Source of the DNA: Burkholderia guangdongensis
GTDB taxonomy: Bacteria; Pseudomonadota; Gammaproteobacteria; Burkholderiales; Burkholderiaceae
Direction: 5' to 3'
NCBI RefSeq assembly: GCF_013403875.1
Contig: NZ_JACBNX010000004.1
Span: forward strand, 62,001-126,000
DNA: 64,000 bases
Shown here in pieces: positions 20,045-29,077 of this stretch. Every line of letters begins with the position of its first letter. The first letter of the stretch is position 1. Made by a program: the position numbers and the translations under genes. The notes below the pieces were generated by a model that saw only the letters and a list, made by a program, of their open reading frames with translations, ran no database searches and was not told the DNA's origin.

Positions 20045-20821
20045 ATGAGCGACAAACAAATCCGCCTGTCCGTGAAGGGCGTGAACAAGCGCTTCGGCGG
20101 CCTGCAGGCGCTGTCCGACGTCGGCCTGGAAATCAGGGAAGGGCAGATCTACGGGCTGATCGGCCCGAACGGCGCCGGCAAGACGACGTTCTTCAACGTG
20201 ATCACGGGCCTGTACACGCCGGATTCCGGCGAGTTCAAGCTCGACGGCCTCGATTACAAGCCGACCGCGGTGCACCAGGTCGCGAAGGCCGGGATCGCGC
20301 GGACGTTCCAGAACATCCGCCTGTTCGGCGGGATGACCGCGCTCGAGAACGTGATGGTCGGCCGTCACGTGCGCACGAAGCATGGCCTCATCGGCGCGGT
20401 GTTCCAGACGCCGGCGGAACGCAAGGAGGAGCGCGAGATCAAGGAACGCGCGATCGAGCTGCTCGAGTACGTCGGCGTGCTGCAGTACGCGGACTACACC
20501 GCGCGCAACCTGTCGTACGGCCACCAGCGCCGTCTGGAAATCGCGCGCGCGCTCGCGACCGATCCGAAGCTGCTCGCGCTCGACGAGCCGGCGGCGGGAA
20601 TGAACGCGACCGAGAAGGTCGAGCTGACGCGTCTGCTCGACAAGATCCGTTCGGACGGCAAGACGATTCTGCTGATCGAGCACGACGTGAAGCTCGTGAT
20701 GCACTTGTGCAACCGGATGACGGTGCTCGATTACGGCAAGGTGATCGCCGAAGGTCTGCCGCAGGACGTGCAGAAGAATCCGAAGGTGATTGAGGCATAT
20801 CTCGGCGCGGGGGTGCACTGA
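20045..20821 (+). CDS. livG: Branched-chain amino acid ABC transporter ATPase LivG
   Basis: One of the two ATPases powering the LivHM permease. The 258 residues contain Walker A GPNGAGKTTFFN, the ABC signature LSYGHQRRLEIARAL, Walker B LLALDEPAAGMN and the switch His in LIEHDVKLVM. The LivG-specific long insert after the Q-loop (RTKHGLIGAVFQTPAERKEE) is present. It lies 21 bp after livM and 1 bp before livF. Confidence 0.96.
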   Translation: MSDKQIRLSVKGVNKRFGGLQALSDVGLEIREGQIYGLIGPNGAGKTTFFNVITGLYTPDSGEFKLDGLDYKPTAVHQVAKAGIARTFQNIRLFGGMTALENVMVGRHVRTKHGLIGAVFQTPAERKEEREIKERAIELLEYVGVLQYADYTARNLSYGHQRRLEIARALATDPKLLALDEPAAGMNATEKVELTRLLDKIRSDGKTILLIEHDVKLVMHLCNRMTVLDYGKVIAEGLPQDVQKNPKVIEAYLGAGVH

Positions 20822-20822
20822 C

Positions 20823-21539
20823 ATGGCAGCGGCAATGTTGAAAATCAAGGGCTTGCAGGTCAACTACGGCGGGATTCAGGCCGTCAAGGGCGTTGACATG
20901 GAAGTCCAGCAGGGCGAGCTCGTGACGCTGATCGGCGCGAACGGCGCGGGCAAGACGACGACGATGAAGGCGATCACGGGCCTGAAGCCGTACTCGGCCG
21001 GCGACATCGAGTACGACGGCAAGTCGATCAAGGGCGTGCCGGCGCACGAGCTGTTGAGGCGCGGGCTCGCGATGGTGCCGGAGGGCCGCGGGATCTTCGC
21101 GCGGATGTCGATCGTCGAGAACATGCAGATGGGCGCGTATCTGCGCAACGACAAGGAAGGGATCAAGAAGGACGTCGACCGGATGTTCGGTTTCTTCCCG
21201 CGCCTGAAGGAGCGTGCGACGCAGCTCGCGGGCACGCTGTCGGGCGGCGAGCAGCAGATGCTCGCGATGGCGCGCGCGATCCTGTCGAAGCCGAAGCTGC
21301 TGCTGCTCGACGAGCCGTCGATGGGCCTGTCGCCGATCATGGTCGAGAAGATCTTCGAAGTGGTGCGGACGATCTCGCAGGAGGGCATCACGGTGCTGCT
21401 CGTCGAGCAGAACGCGCGGCTTGCGCTGCAGGCGGCGGACCGCGGCTACGTGATGGATTCGGGCATGGTCACGATGGAAGGCGACGCGAAGCAGATGCTC
21501 GACGATCCGAAGGTGCGCGCCGCGTATCTGGGCGAATGA
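20823..21539 (+). CDS. livF: Branched-chain amino acid ABC transporter ATPase LivF
   Basis: Second ATPase of the importer, last gene of the operon. The 238 residues show Walker A GANGAGKTTTMKAI, signature LSGGEQQMLAMARAI, Walker B LLLLDEPSMGLSP and the switch LVEQNARLAL. The start is ATG at 20823, one base after the livG stop; an internal ATG at 20835 is possible. A GC-rich inverted repeat without a T-run follows. Confidence 0.96.
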   Translation: MAAAMLKIKGLQVNYGGIQAVKGVDMEVQQGELVTLIGANGAGKTTTMKAITGLKPYSAGDIEYDGKSIKGVPAHELLRRGLAMVPEGRGIFARMSIVENMQMGAYLRNDKEGIKKDVDRMFGFFPRLKERATQLAGTLSGGEQQMLAMARAILSKPKLLLLDEPSMGLSPIMVEKIFEVVRTISQEGITVLLVEQNARLALQAADRGYVMDSGMVTMEGDAKQMLDDPKVRAAYLGE

Positions 21540-21544
21540 CGGGC

Positions 21545-21582
21545 GGCGCCGTCGCGCCGCGCCCGCGCAGCGCGACGGCGCC
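21545..21582. terminator. GC-rich inverted repeat between livF and the GNAT gene
   Basis: Perfect 12-bp arms (GGCGCCGTCGCG / CGCGACGGCGCC) around a 14-nt loop in the 45-bp gap between converging genes. There is no T-tract, so it may act as an mRNA 3' stabiliser or weak bidirectional terminator rather than a classical intrinsic terminator. Confidence 0.5.
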
Positions 21583-21584
21583 CT

Positions 21585-22037
21585 TCAGGCCGTATAGAGC
21601 CGCTTGCCGAACGAGATCAGCGCCTCGACGCGATAGCCGAGCGCTTCGTAGAAGCGGCACGCGCTGTCGTTGCCCGGCAGCACCTGCAGGTTGACCTTCA
21701 GGCAGCCGCGCGCGGCGAGCGCGCGTTCCGCATGCGCGATCAGCGCGCGGCCGATGCCGAGCCGCCGCGCGCCGGCGTCGACGCCGAACGAGTAGAGCCA
21801 GCCGCGATGCCCGTCGTAGCCCGCCATCAGCGTGCCGACGACGCGCGCGTCGACCGTCGCGACGAAGAACAGCGCCGGCTGCGTCGCGAGCTTCTGCTCG
21901 ATCGCGCGCCGCGCGTCGCGGTGCGGCGCGGTCGGCTCGTCGTACTCGGGAAACGCGACGCGCCACAGCGCGATCACGGCTTCGGTGTCGGCTCGATCGA
22001 ACGGGCGGATCTCGATCGCTTCGGCGGCGGGCTTCAT
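21585..22037 (-). CDS. GNAT-family N-acetyltransferase (YpeA-like)
   Basis: Acetyl-CoA-dependent acyltransferase with unknown acceptor. The 150 residues follow the GNAT fold: the N-terminal strand-helix, central strands (ALFFVATVDARVVGTLMAGYDG), the acetyl-CoA loop RRLGIGRALIAHAE (R/Q-x-x-G-x-G/A form), and the C-terminal NLQVLPGNDSACRFYEALGYRVE. This resembles YpeA. It lies 13 bp after argD on the same strand, so the two are probably co-transcribed, but the link to arginine synthesis is only positional. Confidence 0.85.
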   Translation of the reverse strand: MKPAAEAIEIRPFDRADTEAVIALWRVAFPEYDEPTAPHRDARRAIEQKLATQPALFFVATVDARVVGTLMAGYDGHRGWLYSFGVDAGARRLGIGRALIAHAERALAARGCLKVNLQVLPGNDSACRFYEALGYRVEALISFGKRLYTA

Positions 22038-22050
22038 CGCGCGGGTCTCC

Positions 22051-23235
<1,185 letters not shown>

Positions 23236-23272
23236 GGCGGCAGGCTCCAGCGGGTGTTCAAGGGAAAAAGGG

Positions 23273-23304
23273 CAATAAAAAAGCCACGGGGCATGCCGTG
23301 GCTG
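23273..23304 (-). terminator. Terminator hairpin in the argD leader
   Basis: On the minus strand: stem AGCCACGG, six-base loop CATGCC, arm CCGTGGCT, then TTTTTTATT. It lies about 40 bp before the argD start and about 35 bp after the stop of the small Arg-rich frame. It may end transcripts of the gene at 23552, or act as an attenuator for argD, or both. Confidence 0.8.
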
Positions 23305-23340
23305 GGTGGTTCGAACCGCTTGTGCGTAGCGTCGTAGGCG

Positions 23341-23424
23341 TTACGCGCGAGTCCGTGACGAGCCGGCGGCATCCGGGCGGAGCGGCGAGCGGCGACGTCG
23401 AAGGGCGGACAGGGTGCGGTTCAT
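23341..23424 (-). CDS. Candidate arginine leader peptide of argD (27 aa)
   Basis: A 27-codon frame beginning MNRTLSALRRRRSPLRP and ending in TRA, with eight Arg codons, four of them consecutive (CGA CGT CGC CGC at codons 9-12). It lies between a good promoter and a terminator hairpin ahead of argD, an arginine-synthesis gene. This is the layout of a ribosome-stalling attenuator. The predicted transcription start falls at or next to the ATG, so the message would be leaderless; no ribosome site is visible. High GC makes Arg codons common, so chance is the main alternative. Confidence 0.45.
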   Translation of the reverse strand: MNRTLSALRRRRSPLRPDAAGSSRTRA

Positions 23425-23428
23425 GTGC

Positions 23429-23461
23429 GCAAGCATAAGGCATCCCGCGTTCCGCTGTAAA
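23429..23461 (-). promoter_or_regulatory. Probable sigma-70 promoter of the argD leader
   Basis: Minus-strand TTTACA and TATGCT are 18 bp apart. The -10 box ends about seven bases before the ATG of the small Arg-rich frame. It lies between the stop of the gene at 23552 and argD, so it would give argD its own transcript. Confidence 0.55.
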
Positions 23462-23551
23462 CCGCCGCGATTCACCGCCGCGATGCATCGGGGGCGATGC
23501 ATCTCCTGGTCAATGAAGCGGCGGTCCGGCGGACGCGGGCCGTGGCGCCCG

Positions 23552-24583
23552 TCAGACCGGATGCGCGAGATCGGCGGCGCTCGTGAACGAGTCCGCGTAG
23601 AACTCGTCCGCGGGCAGGCCGTGATGCTGCGTGAAGTCGCGCTGCGCGGACTCGACCATCACCGGCGCACCGCACGCGTACACCTGATGGCCGGACAGGT
23701 CGGGCAGATCCTCGATCACCGCGCGGTGGACGAAGCCGGTGCGGCCGGTCCACTGGTCGTCGTCGTCCGGCTCGGACAGCACCGGCACGTACGTGAAGTT
23801 CGGCATCTCGCTCGCCCACTGCTCGGCGAGCTCGCCGAGATAGATGTCCTTCTTGCGGCGCGCGCCCCAGTAGAGCGTCATCGGGCGCGCGAGGCCGACG
23901 TGCCGCGCGTGCTCGATGATCGCCTTGATCGGCGCGAAGCCGGTGCCGGACGCGAGCAGCACGATCGGCTTGTCGGAGTCCTCGCGCAGGAAGAACGTGC
24001 CCATCGGGCCTTCGAAGCGTAGGATGTCGCGCTCCTTCATCGCGCCGAACACGTGGTCGGTGAACTTGCCGCCCGGCATGTGGCGGATGTGCAGCTCGAC
24101 CGGGCCTTCCTGGTGCGGCGCGGTCGCCATCGAGTAGCTGCGGCGCGCGCCGTCCTTCAGGATGAATTCGACGTACTGGCCCGCGAGATACTGCAGGCGC
24201 TCGTTCGCGGGGAGTTGGAGCTTCACGACCATCACGTCGTCGGCGCGCCGCTCGAGCGCGGCGATCCGGCACGGCAGCTTCTTCACCTGCACGCCGTCGA
24301 CACCGGCGATTTCGCGCACGTCGAGCTCGAGATCGCACTGCGCCTTCGAGCAGCAGAGCAGCGCGAGGCCGCGGGTGCGCTCGTCGTTCGACAGCGCGGA
24401 GGCCGAGTGCGGGCCCTGTTCGACCTGACCCGACACGATCTGGCCTTTGCACGAGCCGCACGCGCCGTTCTTGCAGCCGTACGGCAGATGCACATTCTGG
24501 CGCAGCGCGGCCGACAGCACGGTTTCGTCCGGCTCGACCTGGAATTGCCGGCCGCTTTGCTTGAGAGTTACGTTGAATGCCAT
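23552..24583 (-). CDS. Ferredoxin-NAD(P)H reductase-type oxidoreductase (CDP-6-deoxy-delta-3,4-glucoseen reductase-like)
   Basis: Single-chain electron-transfer protein of 343 residues: an N-terminal plant-type 2Fe-2S ferredoxin domain with Cys37, Cys42, Cys45 (YGCKNGACGSCKG) and Cys77 or Cys78, then an FAD domain (RRSYSMATAP) and an NAD(P)H domain (VLLASGTGFAPIKAI ... VYACGAPVMVESA). This is the architecture of AscD and of phenol hydroxylase or benzoate dioxygenase reductases. Burkholderia genomes annotate it as AscD, but no deoxysugar genes are near, so the true electron acceptor is unknown. The ATG at 24583 gives MAFNVTLKQSG, the usual N-terminus. Confidence 0.88.
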   Translation of the reverse strand: MAFNVTLKQSGRQFQVEPDETVLSAALRQNVHLPYGCKNGACGSCKGQIVSGQVEQGPHSASALSNDERTRGLALLCCSKAQCDLELDVREIAGVDGVQVKKLPCRIAALERRADDVMVVKLQLPANERLQYLAGQYVEFILKDGARRSYSMATAPHQEGPVELHIRHMPGGKFTDHVFGAMKERDILRFEGPMGTFFLREDSDKPIVLLASGTGFAPIKAIIEHARHVGLARPMTLYWGARRKKDIYLGELAEQWASEMPNFTYVPVLSEPDDDDQWTGRTGFVHRAVIEDLPDLSGHQVYACGAPVMVESAQRDFTQHHGLPADEFYADSFTSAADLAHPV

Positions 24584-24666
24584 AAGTCCATCGAGAACAA
24601 AATAGGGGGACCGTGGATGTCGCGCACGGCAGCTACAATGCATCCGCTACTGATTTCGCCACCATC

Positions 24667-25716
24667 ATGATCGCAACACGAATTCTGCGTCGGCCGCGCC
24701 TGCTGATCGTCGGCTGCGGCGACGTCGGCCTGCGCTGCATCGAGCAACTGCGCGCGCGCCGCGGCGCCGTGCGGATCGTCGCGCTGACGCACGATCCGGC
24801 CCGGCGGGCCGAGCTGCGCGCGGCGGGCGCGACGCCGCTCGTCGGCGACCTCGATCGCCGGGCGACGCTCGCGCGCGTGGCCGGCATCGCGCGCACGATC
24901 CTGCATCTCGCACCGCCTCGTCCGCACGGTACCGACGACTTGCGCACGCGCGCGCTCGTCGCGGCGCTGGCCGCGCATGCGCGGCGACGAGCGCGTCAGC
25001 CGGTGCCGGTGCCGTCATACGGCAGGGGCAGGCTGCGGCCCGGGCGCGCGGCGGCCCGGTCGGCCGGCTCGCCCTTGCAGGCAGCGCGTATTGTACCCGA
25101 CGGGCTTCGCGGGCCGACGCTCGTTTATGCGAGCACGAGCGGCGTTTACGGCGATTGCGGCGGGGCATGGGTTGACGAAACGCATCCTTTGTGCCCGGCG
25201 AATCCGCGCGCGTTTCGGCGCGTATCGGCGGAGCAGCAACTGCGCGCGGCGACCGCGCGCGGCGCGATCTCGGCGCGGATCGTGCGGATTCCGGGGATCT
25301 ACGCGGCGAACCGGCTGCCGATCGCGCGCCTCGAACGCGGCACGCCGGCGCTCGCGCGCGCCGACGACGTCTACACGAACCACATCCATGCGGACGATCT
25401 CGCGACGATCCTGCTGCGTGCGGCGGTGCGGGGCCGGCCGGCGCGCGTGGTGCACGCGTCGGACGACAGCGAGTTGCGGATGGGGGACTATTTCGATCGC
25501 GTCGCGCACGCATTCGGCCTGCCGCCGCCGCCGCGCGTGAGCCGCGCGGATGCTCAGCGGCAGCTCGAGCCGACGCTGCTGTCGTTCATGCGCGAATCGC
25601 GCCGGCTGCGCAACGCGCGGCTCAAGCGCGAGCTGCGCGTGACGCTGCGCTATCCGACCGTCGACGACTTTTTAAGGGCCGCCGCGCGCGACGGCGCGTC
25701 AGGTCAGCGCCGGTAG
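24667..25716 (+). CDS. NAD(P)-dependent epimerase/dehydratase-type SDR protein (YeeZ-like)
   Basis: The 349-residue protein is an extended/atypical short-chain dehydrogenase: N-terminal Rossmann loop LLIVGCGDVGLRC near residue 14, STSGVYGDCGGAWVDE in the active-site region with the Tyr, and NHIHADDLATILLRA in the C-terminal half. It resembles E. coli YeeZ (predicted NAD epimerase). An extra stretch of about 35 residues rich in Arg and Ala (AHARRRARQPVPVPSYGRGR) sits between the first and second halves. Substrate unknown. It diverges from the reductase gene; the start at 24667 is the ATG nearest the Rossmann motif. Confidence 0.85.
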   Translation: MIATRILRRPRLLIVGCGDVGLRCIEQLRARRGAVRIVALTHDPARRAELRAAGATPLVGDLDRRATLARVAGIARTILHLAPPRPHGTDDLRTRALVAALAAHARRRARQPVPVPSYGRGRLRPGRAAARSAGSPLQAARIVPDGLRGPTLVYASTSGVYGDCGGAWVDETHPLCPANPRAFRRVSAEQQLRAATARGAISARIVRIPGIYAANRLPIARLERGTPALARADDVYTNHIHADDLATILLRAAVRGRPARVVHASDDSELRMGDYFDRVAHAFGLPPPPRVSRADAQRQLEPTLLSFMRESRRLRNARLKRELRVTLRYPTVDDFLRAAARDGASGQRR

Positions 25717-25887
25717 CGCCTCGATCAGCAGGAAGCAGAGCAGTGCGCCGACGAGCGCGCCGATCAGGCCCGGATAGGATTTGTGCTTCACGTGCATCGC
25801 CGCCGTCAGCGCGGCGATGGCGATCGCGCCGAGCGCCGCGACCGCGAGCAGCCCATACGTCACTTCGAACGGATTGTGGATTGGCAT
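25699..25887 (-). CDS. Small two-helix membrane protein
   Basis: A 62-residue protein with two hydrophobic segments (about residues 12-30, VTYGLLAVAALGAIAIAALT, and 40-58) separated by a short polar loop HVKHKSYP. GGGGAG lies eight bases before the ATG at 25887. Its 3' end overlaps the converging epimerase gene by 18 bp. No family recognised; conserved-looking start and ribosome site argue that it is real. Confidence 0.7.
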   Translation of the reverse strand: MPIHNPFEVTYGLLAVAALGAIAIAALTAAMHVKHKSYPGLIGALVGALLCFLLIEALPALT

Positions 25888-25980
25888 GATGGCTCCCCTA
25901 TTGCTTTTTTTCTGCTTGTAAATCGAGTATAGGAGCCACATCCGGCGATGCCATGCTGCCGCGCAGCATGCGGGGGCGGA

Positions 25981-26046
25981 GCCCGCGCGGAGCCCGCGCG
26001 GGGCCAGCGCGAGGCCAGCGCGGGGCCAGCGCGGGGCCGGCGCGGC
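25981..26046. repeat. 11-bp GC-rich tandem repeat, six units
   Basis: Six consecutive 11-bp units of the form GCCMGCGCGGG with a few mismatches, in the gap between the small membrane protein and rsuA. Noncoding. A likely variable-number locus. Confidence 0.8.
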
Positions 26047-26052
26047 GGGCGG

Positions 26053-26772
26053 TTATCCGGCGGCGGGCGGCGGCGCGCGCAGCGCCGCGAGATCGGCGTC
26101 GCCGAGCCAGCGCCACGCGCCGGGCGCGAGCGCATCGGGCAGCGCGAGGCCGCCGATGCTTTCACGGTGCAGCGCGTCGACGCGATTGCTCGCGGCGGCG
26201 ACCATGCGTTTCACTTGATGATATTTGCCTTCGAGCACGGTCAGCGCGAGCTGGTGCGTGTCGCGCGCGTCGGCGGCCACGGCCGCGAGCGGCTTCGGTT
26301 CGCCGTGCAGCGCGACGCCGGCGCGCAGCGCGCCGAGCTGCGCGTCGTCGAGCGGATGGCGGACGGTCGCGACGTAGGTCTTCGGCACCTTGCGCTTCGG
26401 CGACGTGTACGCGTGCACGAACTGGCCGTCGTCGGACAGCAGCAGCAGGCCGGTCGTGTCCTGGTCGAGCCGGCCGACGCACTGCACGCCGCGTGCGACG
26501 AGCGGCGCCGGCAGCAGGCTGAACACGCTCGCATGATGCTGCGGATCGCGCGAGCATTCGTAGCCGGCCGGCTTGTTGAGCATCAGGTAGGCGCGCGCGT
26601 GGAACGGCCATGCGATGCCGTCGACCGAGAACACGAGGCCGGCTGTGTCGAACGTCGCGTCGGGGTCGGAGCGGGCCGCGCCATCGATTTCGACGCGCGC
26701 CGCCTCGATCAGGCCGCGGCACTGGCGGCGCGAGCCGAAGCCCTGCGTGAAGAGAATGCTTTCGAGATCCAT
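26053..26772 (-). CDS. rsuA: 16S rRNA pseudouridine synthase, RsuA family
   Basis: Isomerises a uridine in 16S rRNA (U516 for E. coli RsuA). The 239 residues comprise an N-terminal S4 RNA-binding domain (LFTQGFGSRRQCRGLIEAARVEIDG) and the catalytic domain with Asp103 in GRLDQDTTGLL, plus KTYVATVR and the C-terminal LEGKYHQVKRMVAA. Both are hallmarks of the RsuA/RluE group. Start ATG at 26772 directly precedes the S4 domain. It stands alone on the minus strand. Confidence 0.92.
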   Translation of the reverse strand: MDLESILFTQGFGSRRQCRGLIEAARVEIDGAARSDPDATFDTAGLVFSVDGIAWPFHARAYLMLNKPAGYECSRDPQHHASVFSLLPAPLVARGVQCVGRLDQDTTGLLLLSDDGQFVHAYTSPKRKVPKTYVATVRHPLDDAQLGALRAGVALHGEPKPLAAVAADARDTHQLALTVLEGKYHQVKRMVAAASNRVDALHRESIGGLALPDALAPGAWRWLGDADLAALRAPPPAAG

Positions 26773-26990
26773 AGCGCGCGCATTCTACCCGCATCGGGCG
26801 TGGGGGCGCGTTGCGGAGGGGCGCTTGTGCGGCCGTGTAGGAAAACGCCGACACCCACACCCACTGGACTACGCGATCTTCAGCGCCGTCTGATTTTTTT
26901 CCCGCGGGCGCTCTCCGATACTTGAATCACAACAAAAAGATTTCGAGAGAAAACGCGGCCATCGTCCGAGCGCCGCACCGGGGGATCCAA

Positions 26991-27149
26991 ATGAGCCACT
27001 CTGCCCACGACCTGATCGAACTCCTGCGCCTCGCCGAAGGCGGCGCCGGGGCGCTGACACAGCACCTGCTGCGCGAACTGGCCAGAAGCCTCATCGCCGC
27101 AGGGATCGGCGATGCGCCGCCGTCATTGCCCGCCGTCATTCGCGATTAG
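26991..27149 (+). CDS. Small hypothetical protein
   Basis: A 52-residue frame beginning MSHSAHDLIELLRLAEGGAG, predicted largely helical and amphipathic. GGGGGA lies six bases before the ATG. An upstream ATG at 26922 would lengthen it to 75 residues. The 3' end overlaps the converging histidine-kinase gene by 14 bp. No family recognised; it may be real because of its ribosome site, but coding support is weak. Confidence 0.4.
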   Translation: MSHSAHDLIELLRLAEGGAGALTQHLLRELARSLIAAGIGDAPPSLPAVIRD

Positions 27150-28614
27150 GCGCCTCGACAACGGCGAGCGGCAACGTGATCACGAGCTCGAAACCGGAAC
27201 CGGGCGCCGTGCCGATCCGGATTTCGCCGCCCAGCCGCGTGGCGCGCTCGCGCATCCCGAGCAGGCCGAGTGAGTGCGGGCCCGGGCGTATGTCGCGCGC
27301 GGTGCCGCGGCCGTTGTCGGCGACGCGCACAATGCAGTGGGTTTTGTCGCGGACGATGTCGAGCGTGACTTCCGTCGCGCCGGAATGGCGCACCACGTTC
27401 GTCAGCGCTTCCTGAACCATGCGGAATACCTCGGTGACGCTTTCGCGGCTGAACGCGATGTCATCCGCGTCGAAGCGGCGCTGCACCTGCACGCCATAGC
27501 GCGCCGAAAACTGGCTCGTCAGCCACTCGATCGCCGGAATCAGGCCGAGATCGTCCAGCATCACGGGGCGCAGATCCGCCGCGATCCGCCGCACCGAGTC
27601 GAGCAACTGGTCGATCAGCGAATACACATCCGGCAGATGGCTCGCACCTGCCGCCGGCGCCGCGCGCTTCAGTTCGTCTCCGACCAGAATGACGGCCATC
27701 TTCAGCGCGGTCAGCTGCTGGCCGAGGTCGTCGTGCAGTTCGCGCGCGATGCGTGTCTTTTCCTCCTCGCGGATATGCTGGATATGCGCGGACAGGCGGC
27801 GCAGCTCTTCGCGCGAGATCCGCAGCGCGTCTTCGTCGCGCTTGCGGTCCGTCACATCCATGATCCAGCCCACCATCCGGTACGGCTCGCCGGCGCTGTT
27901 CCACAGCGCCTGCCCGCGCGACTGGATCCAGCGAAAGCCGTTCGACGGCATGCGCACGCGATATTCGACGTCGTACGCATGCCCGTGCTCCAGATGCGCT
28001 TCGAGGGCCTGGGTGGCGCGATTCCGGTCGTCCGGGTGGATCGCATCCTGATGCGCACGCATCTCGTCGGGCAGCGCGCCCGCGCCGATCCCCGTGATCG
28101 TCCTGAAATGCGGCGAAAAATAGACCGCGCCCGTTTTCAGGTTCCAATCCCACAGCCCCGCCGTCGCGCCGCTCACCGCCAGTTGAAACCGTTCCTCGCT
28201 GGCCGACAGCGCGGCGGCGACGCGGTGCCGTTCGATCGCATAGCGGACCGCCCGGCTGAGCAGCGACGGCTCGATCTCCTTCTTGAGCAGATAGTCCTGC
28301 GCGCCTTCCTGAATCGCCTGCAGTCCGACCAGCACGTCGTCCAGCCCCGTGAGCACGAGCACGGGCACGTCGGGTATCTGCCGGTGCAGCGTGCGGAACG
28401 AGTCGAGCCCCTGAGCATCGGGCAGGCCGAGGTCGAGCAGCACGACGTCGCAGCGGGAGGTCTGCGCGTGGGCAACCGCTTGCGACATCAGCTCGGCGTG
28501 CGCCAGCCGGGGTTCGAAATCGGTTACGTCGGAGAATGCCTCGTGGATCAGCAACGCATCGGTCGGGCTGTCTTCCACGAGCAGGATCTCGACGATTCGC
28601 GGCGACGTGTTCAT
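27136..28614 (-). CDS. REC-PAS sensor histidine kinase (NarL/DegS-type)
   Basis: A 492-residue soluble kinase. It starts with a receiver domain (EILLVEDSPTD; phospho-acceptor Asp61 in VVLLDLGLPD; Lys pair near residue 111), then a PAS domain with PAC motif (about 140-260; TAGLWDWNLKTG ... GWIMDVTDRK), a HisKA_3 dimerisation domain with His294 (ARELHDDLGQQ) and an HATPase domain (NVVRHSGATEV, VADNGRG, GLLGMRERA). HisKA_3 kinases normally pair with LuxR/NarL regulators, but none is adjacent. Its ATG overlaps the stop of the response regulator upstream (28611-28614), so the two are translationally coupled. Confidence 0.9.
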   Translation of the reverse strand: MNTSPRIVEILLVEDSPTDALLIHEAFSDVTDFEPRLAHAELMSQAVAHAQTSRCDVVLLDLGLPDAQGLDSFRTLHRQIPDVPVLVLTGLDDVLVGLQAIQEGAQDYLLKKEIEPSLLSRAVRYAIERHRVAAALSASEERFQLAVSGATAGLWDWNLKTGAVYFSPHFRTITGIGAGALPDEMRAHQDAIHPDDRNRATQALEAHLEHGHAYDVEYRVRMPSNGFRWIQSRGQALWNSAGEPYRMVGWIMDVTDRKRDEDALRISREELRRLSAHIQHIREEEKTRIARELHDDLGQQLTALKMAVILVGDELKRAAPAAGASHLPDVYSLIDQLLDSVRRIAADLRPVMLDDLGLIPAIEWLTSQFSARYGVQVQRRFDADDIAFSRESVTEVFRMVQEALTNVVRHSGATEVTLDIVRDKTHCIVRVADNGRGTARDIRPGPHSLGLLGMRERATRLGGEIRIGTAPGSGFELVITLPLAVVEAPNRE

Positions 28615-29063
28615 GGCTTGGTCGGCGGCAAAGTGACGACACCCAGCCAGAAGGCGTTGATGTTGCGCACGACTTCGGTGAACTTCTCGAAGTCCACCGG
28701 CTTGCTGATATAGCAGTTGGCATGAAGGCCGTAGGATTTCATCACGTCTTCTTCCGATTTGGAGGTGGTCAGGATGACGACCGGAATCGTCGCGAGCGAC
28801 GGGTCGCTCTTGAGTTCCTGAAGCACTTCCCGCCCGCTCTTCCTCGGCAGGTTGAGGTCGAGGATGATCAGCCCCGGCCGCCGCGCGTTCGCATACGGCC
28901 CCTGCCGCCTCAGGTATTCCATGGCCATCACGCCGTCGTCGACGACGTGGAGGGGATTGAGCACCTTGTAATACTCGAGCGCCTCGCGGGTCATCAGCAC
29001 GTCGCTTGGACTGTCTTCCACCAGCAGGATCTCGACCAGATTTCCATTCGCATCGGCAATCAT
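28611..29063 (-). CDS. Single-domain response regulator (Rcp1-like)
   Basis: A 150-residue stand-alone receiver: acidic pair VEDSPSD near residue 16, phospho-acceptor Asp69 in LIILDLNLPRKSG, Thr in ILTTSKSEEDV and Lys in YISKPVDF. This is the phytochrome-response-regulator (Rcp1) subfamily. It has no output domain, so it acts as a phosphate relay or by protein contact. It lies 14 bp after the large kinase gene and overlaps the next kinase by 4 bp, forming one three-gene operon. Confidence 0.92.
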   Translation of the reverse strand: MIADANGNLVEILLVEDSPSDVLMTREALEYYKVLNPLHVVDDGVMAMEYLRRQGPYANARRPGLIILDLNLPRKSGREVLQELKSDPSLATIPVVILTTSKSEEDVMKSYGLHANCYISKPVDFEKFTEVVRNINAFWLGVVTLPPTKP

Positions 29064-29077
29064 CGGCTACCTCTTTG

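Noticed and set aside
17837-20863. 1008-codon open frame on the minus strand
   Set aside because: Antisense shadow of livH-livM-livG; His/Asp/Arg-rich with no recognisable fold.
23258-23488. 76-codon frame overlapping the argD leader
   Set aside because: Different frame from the Arg-rich leader, crosses the terminator hairpin and has no ribosome site.
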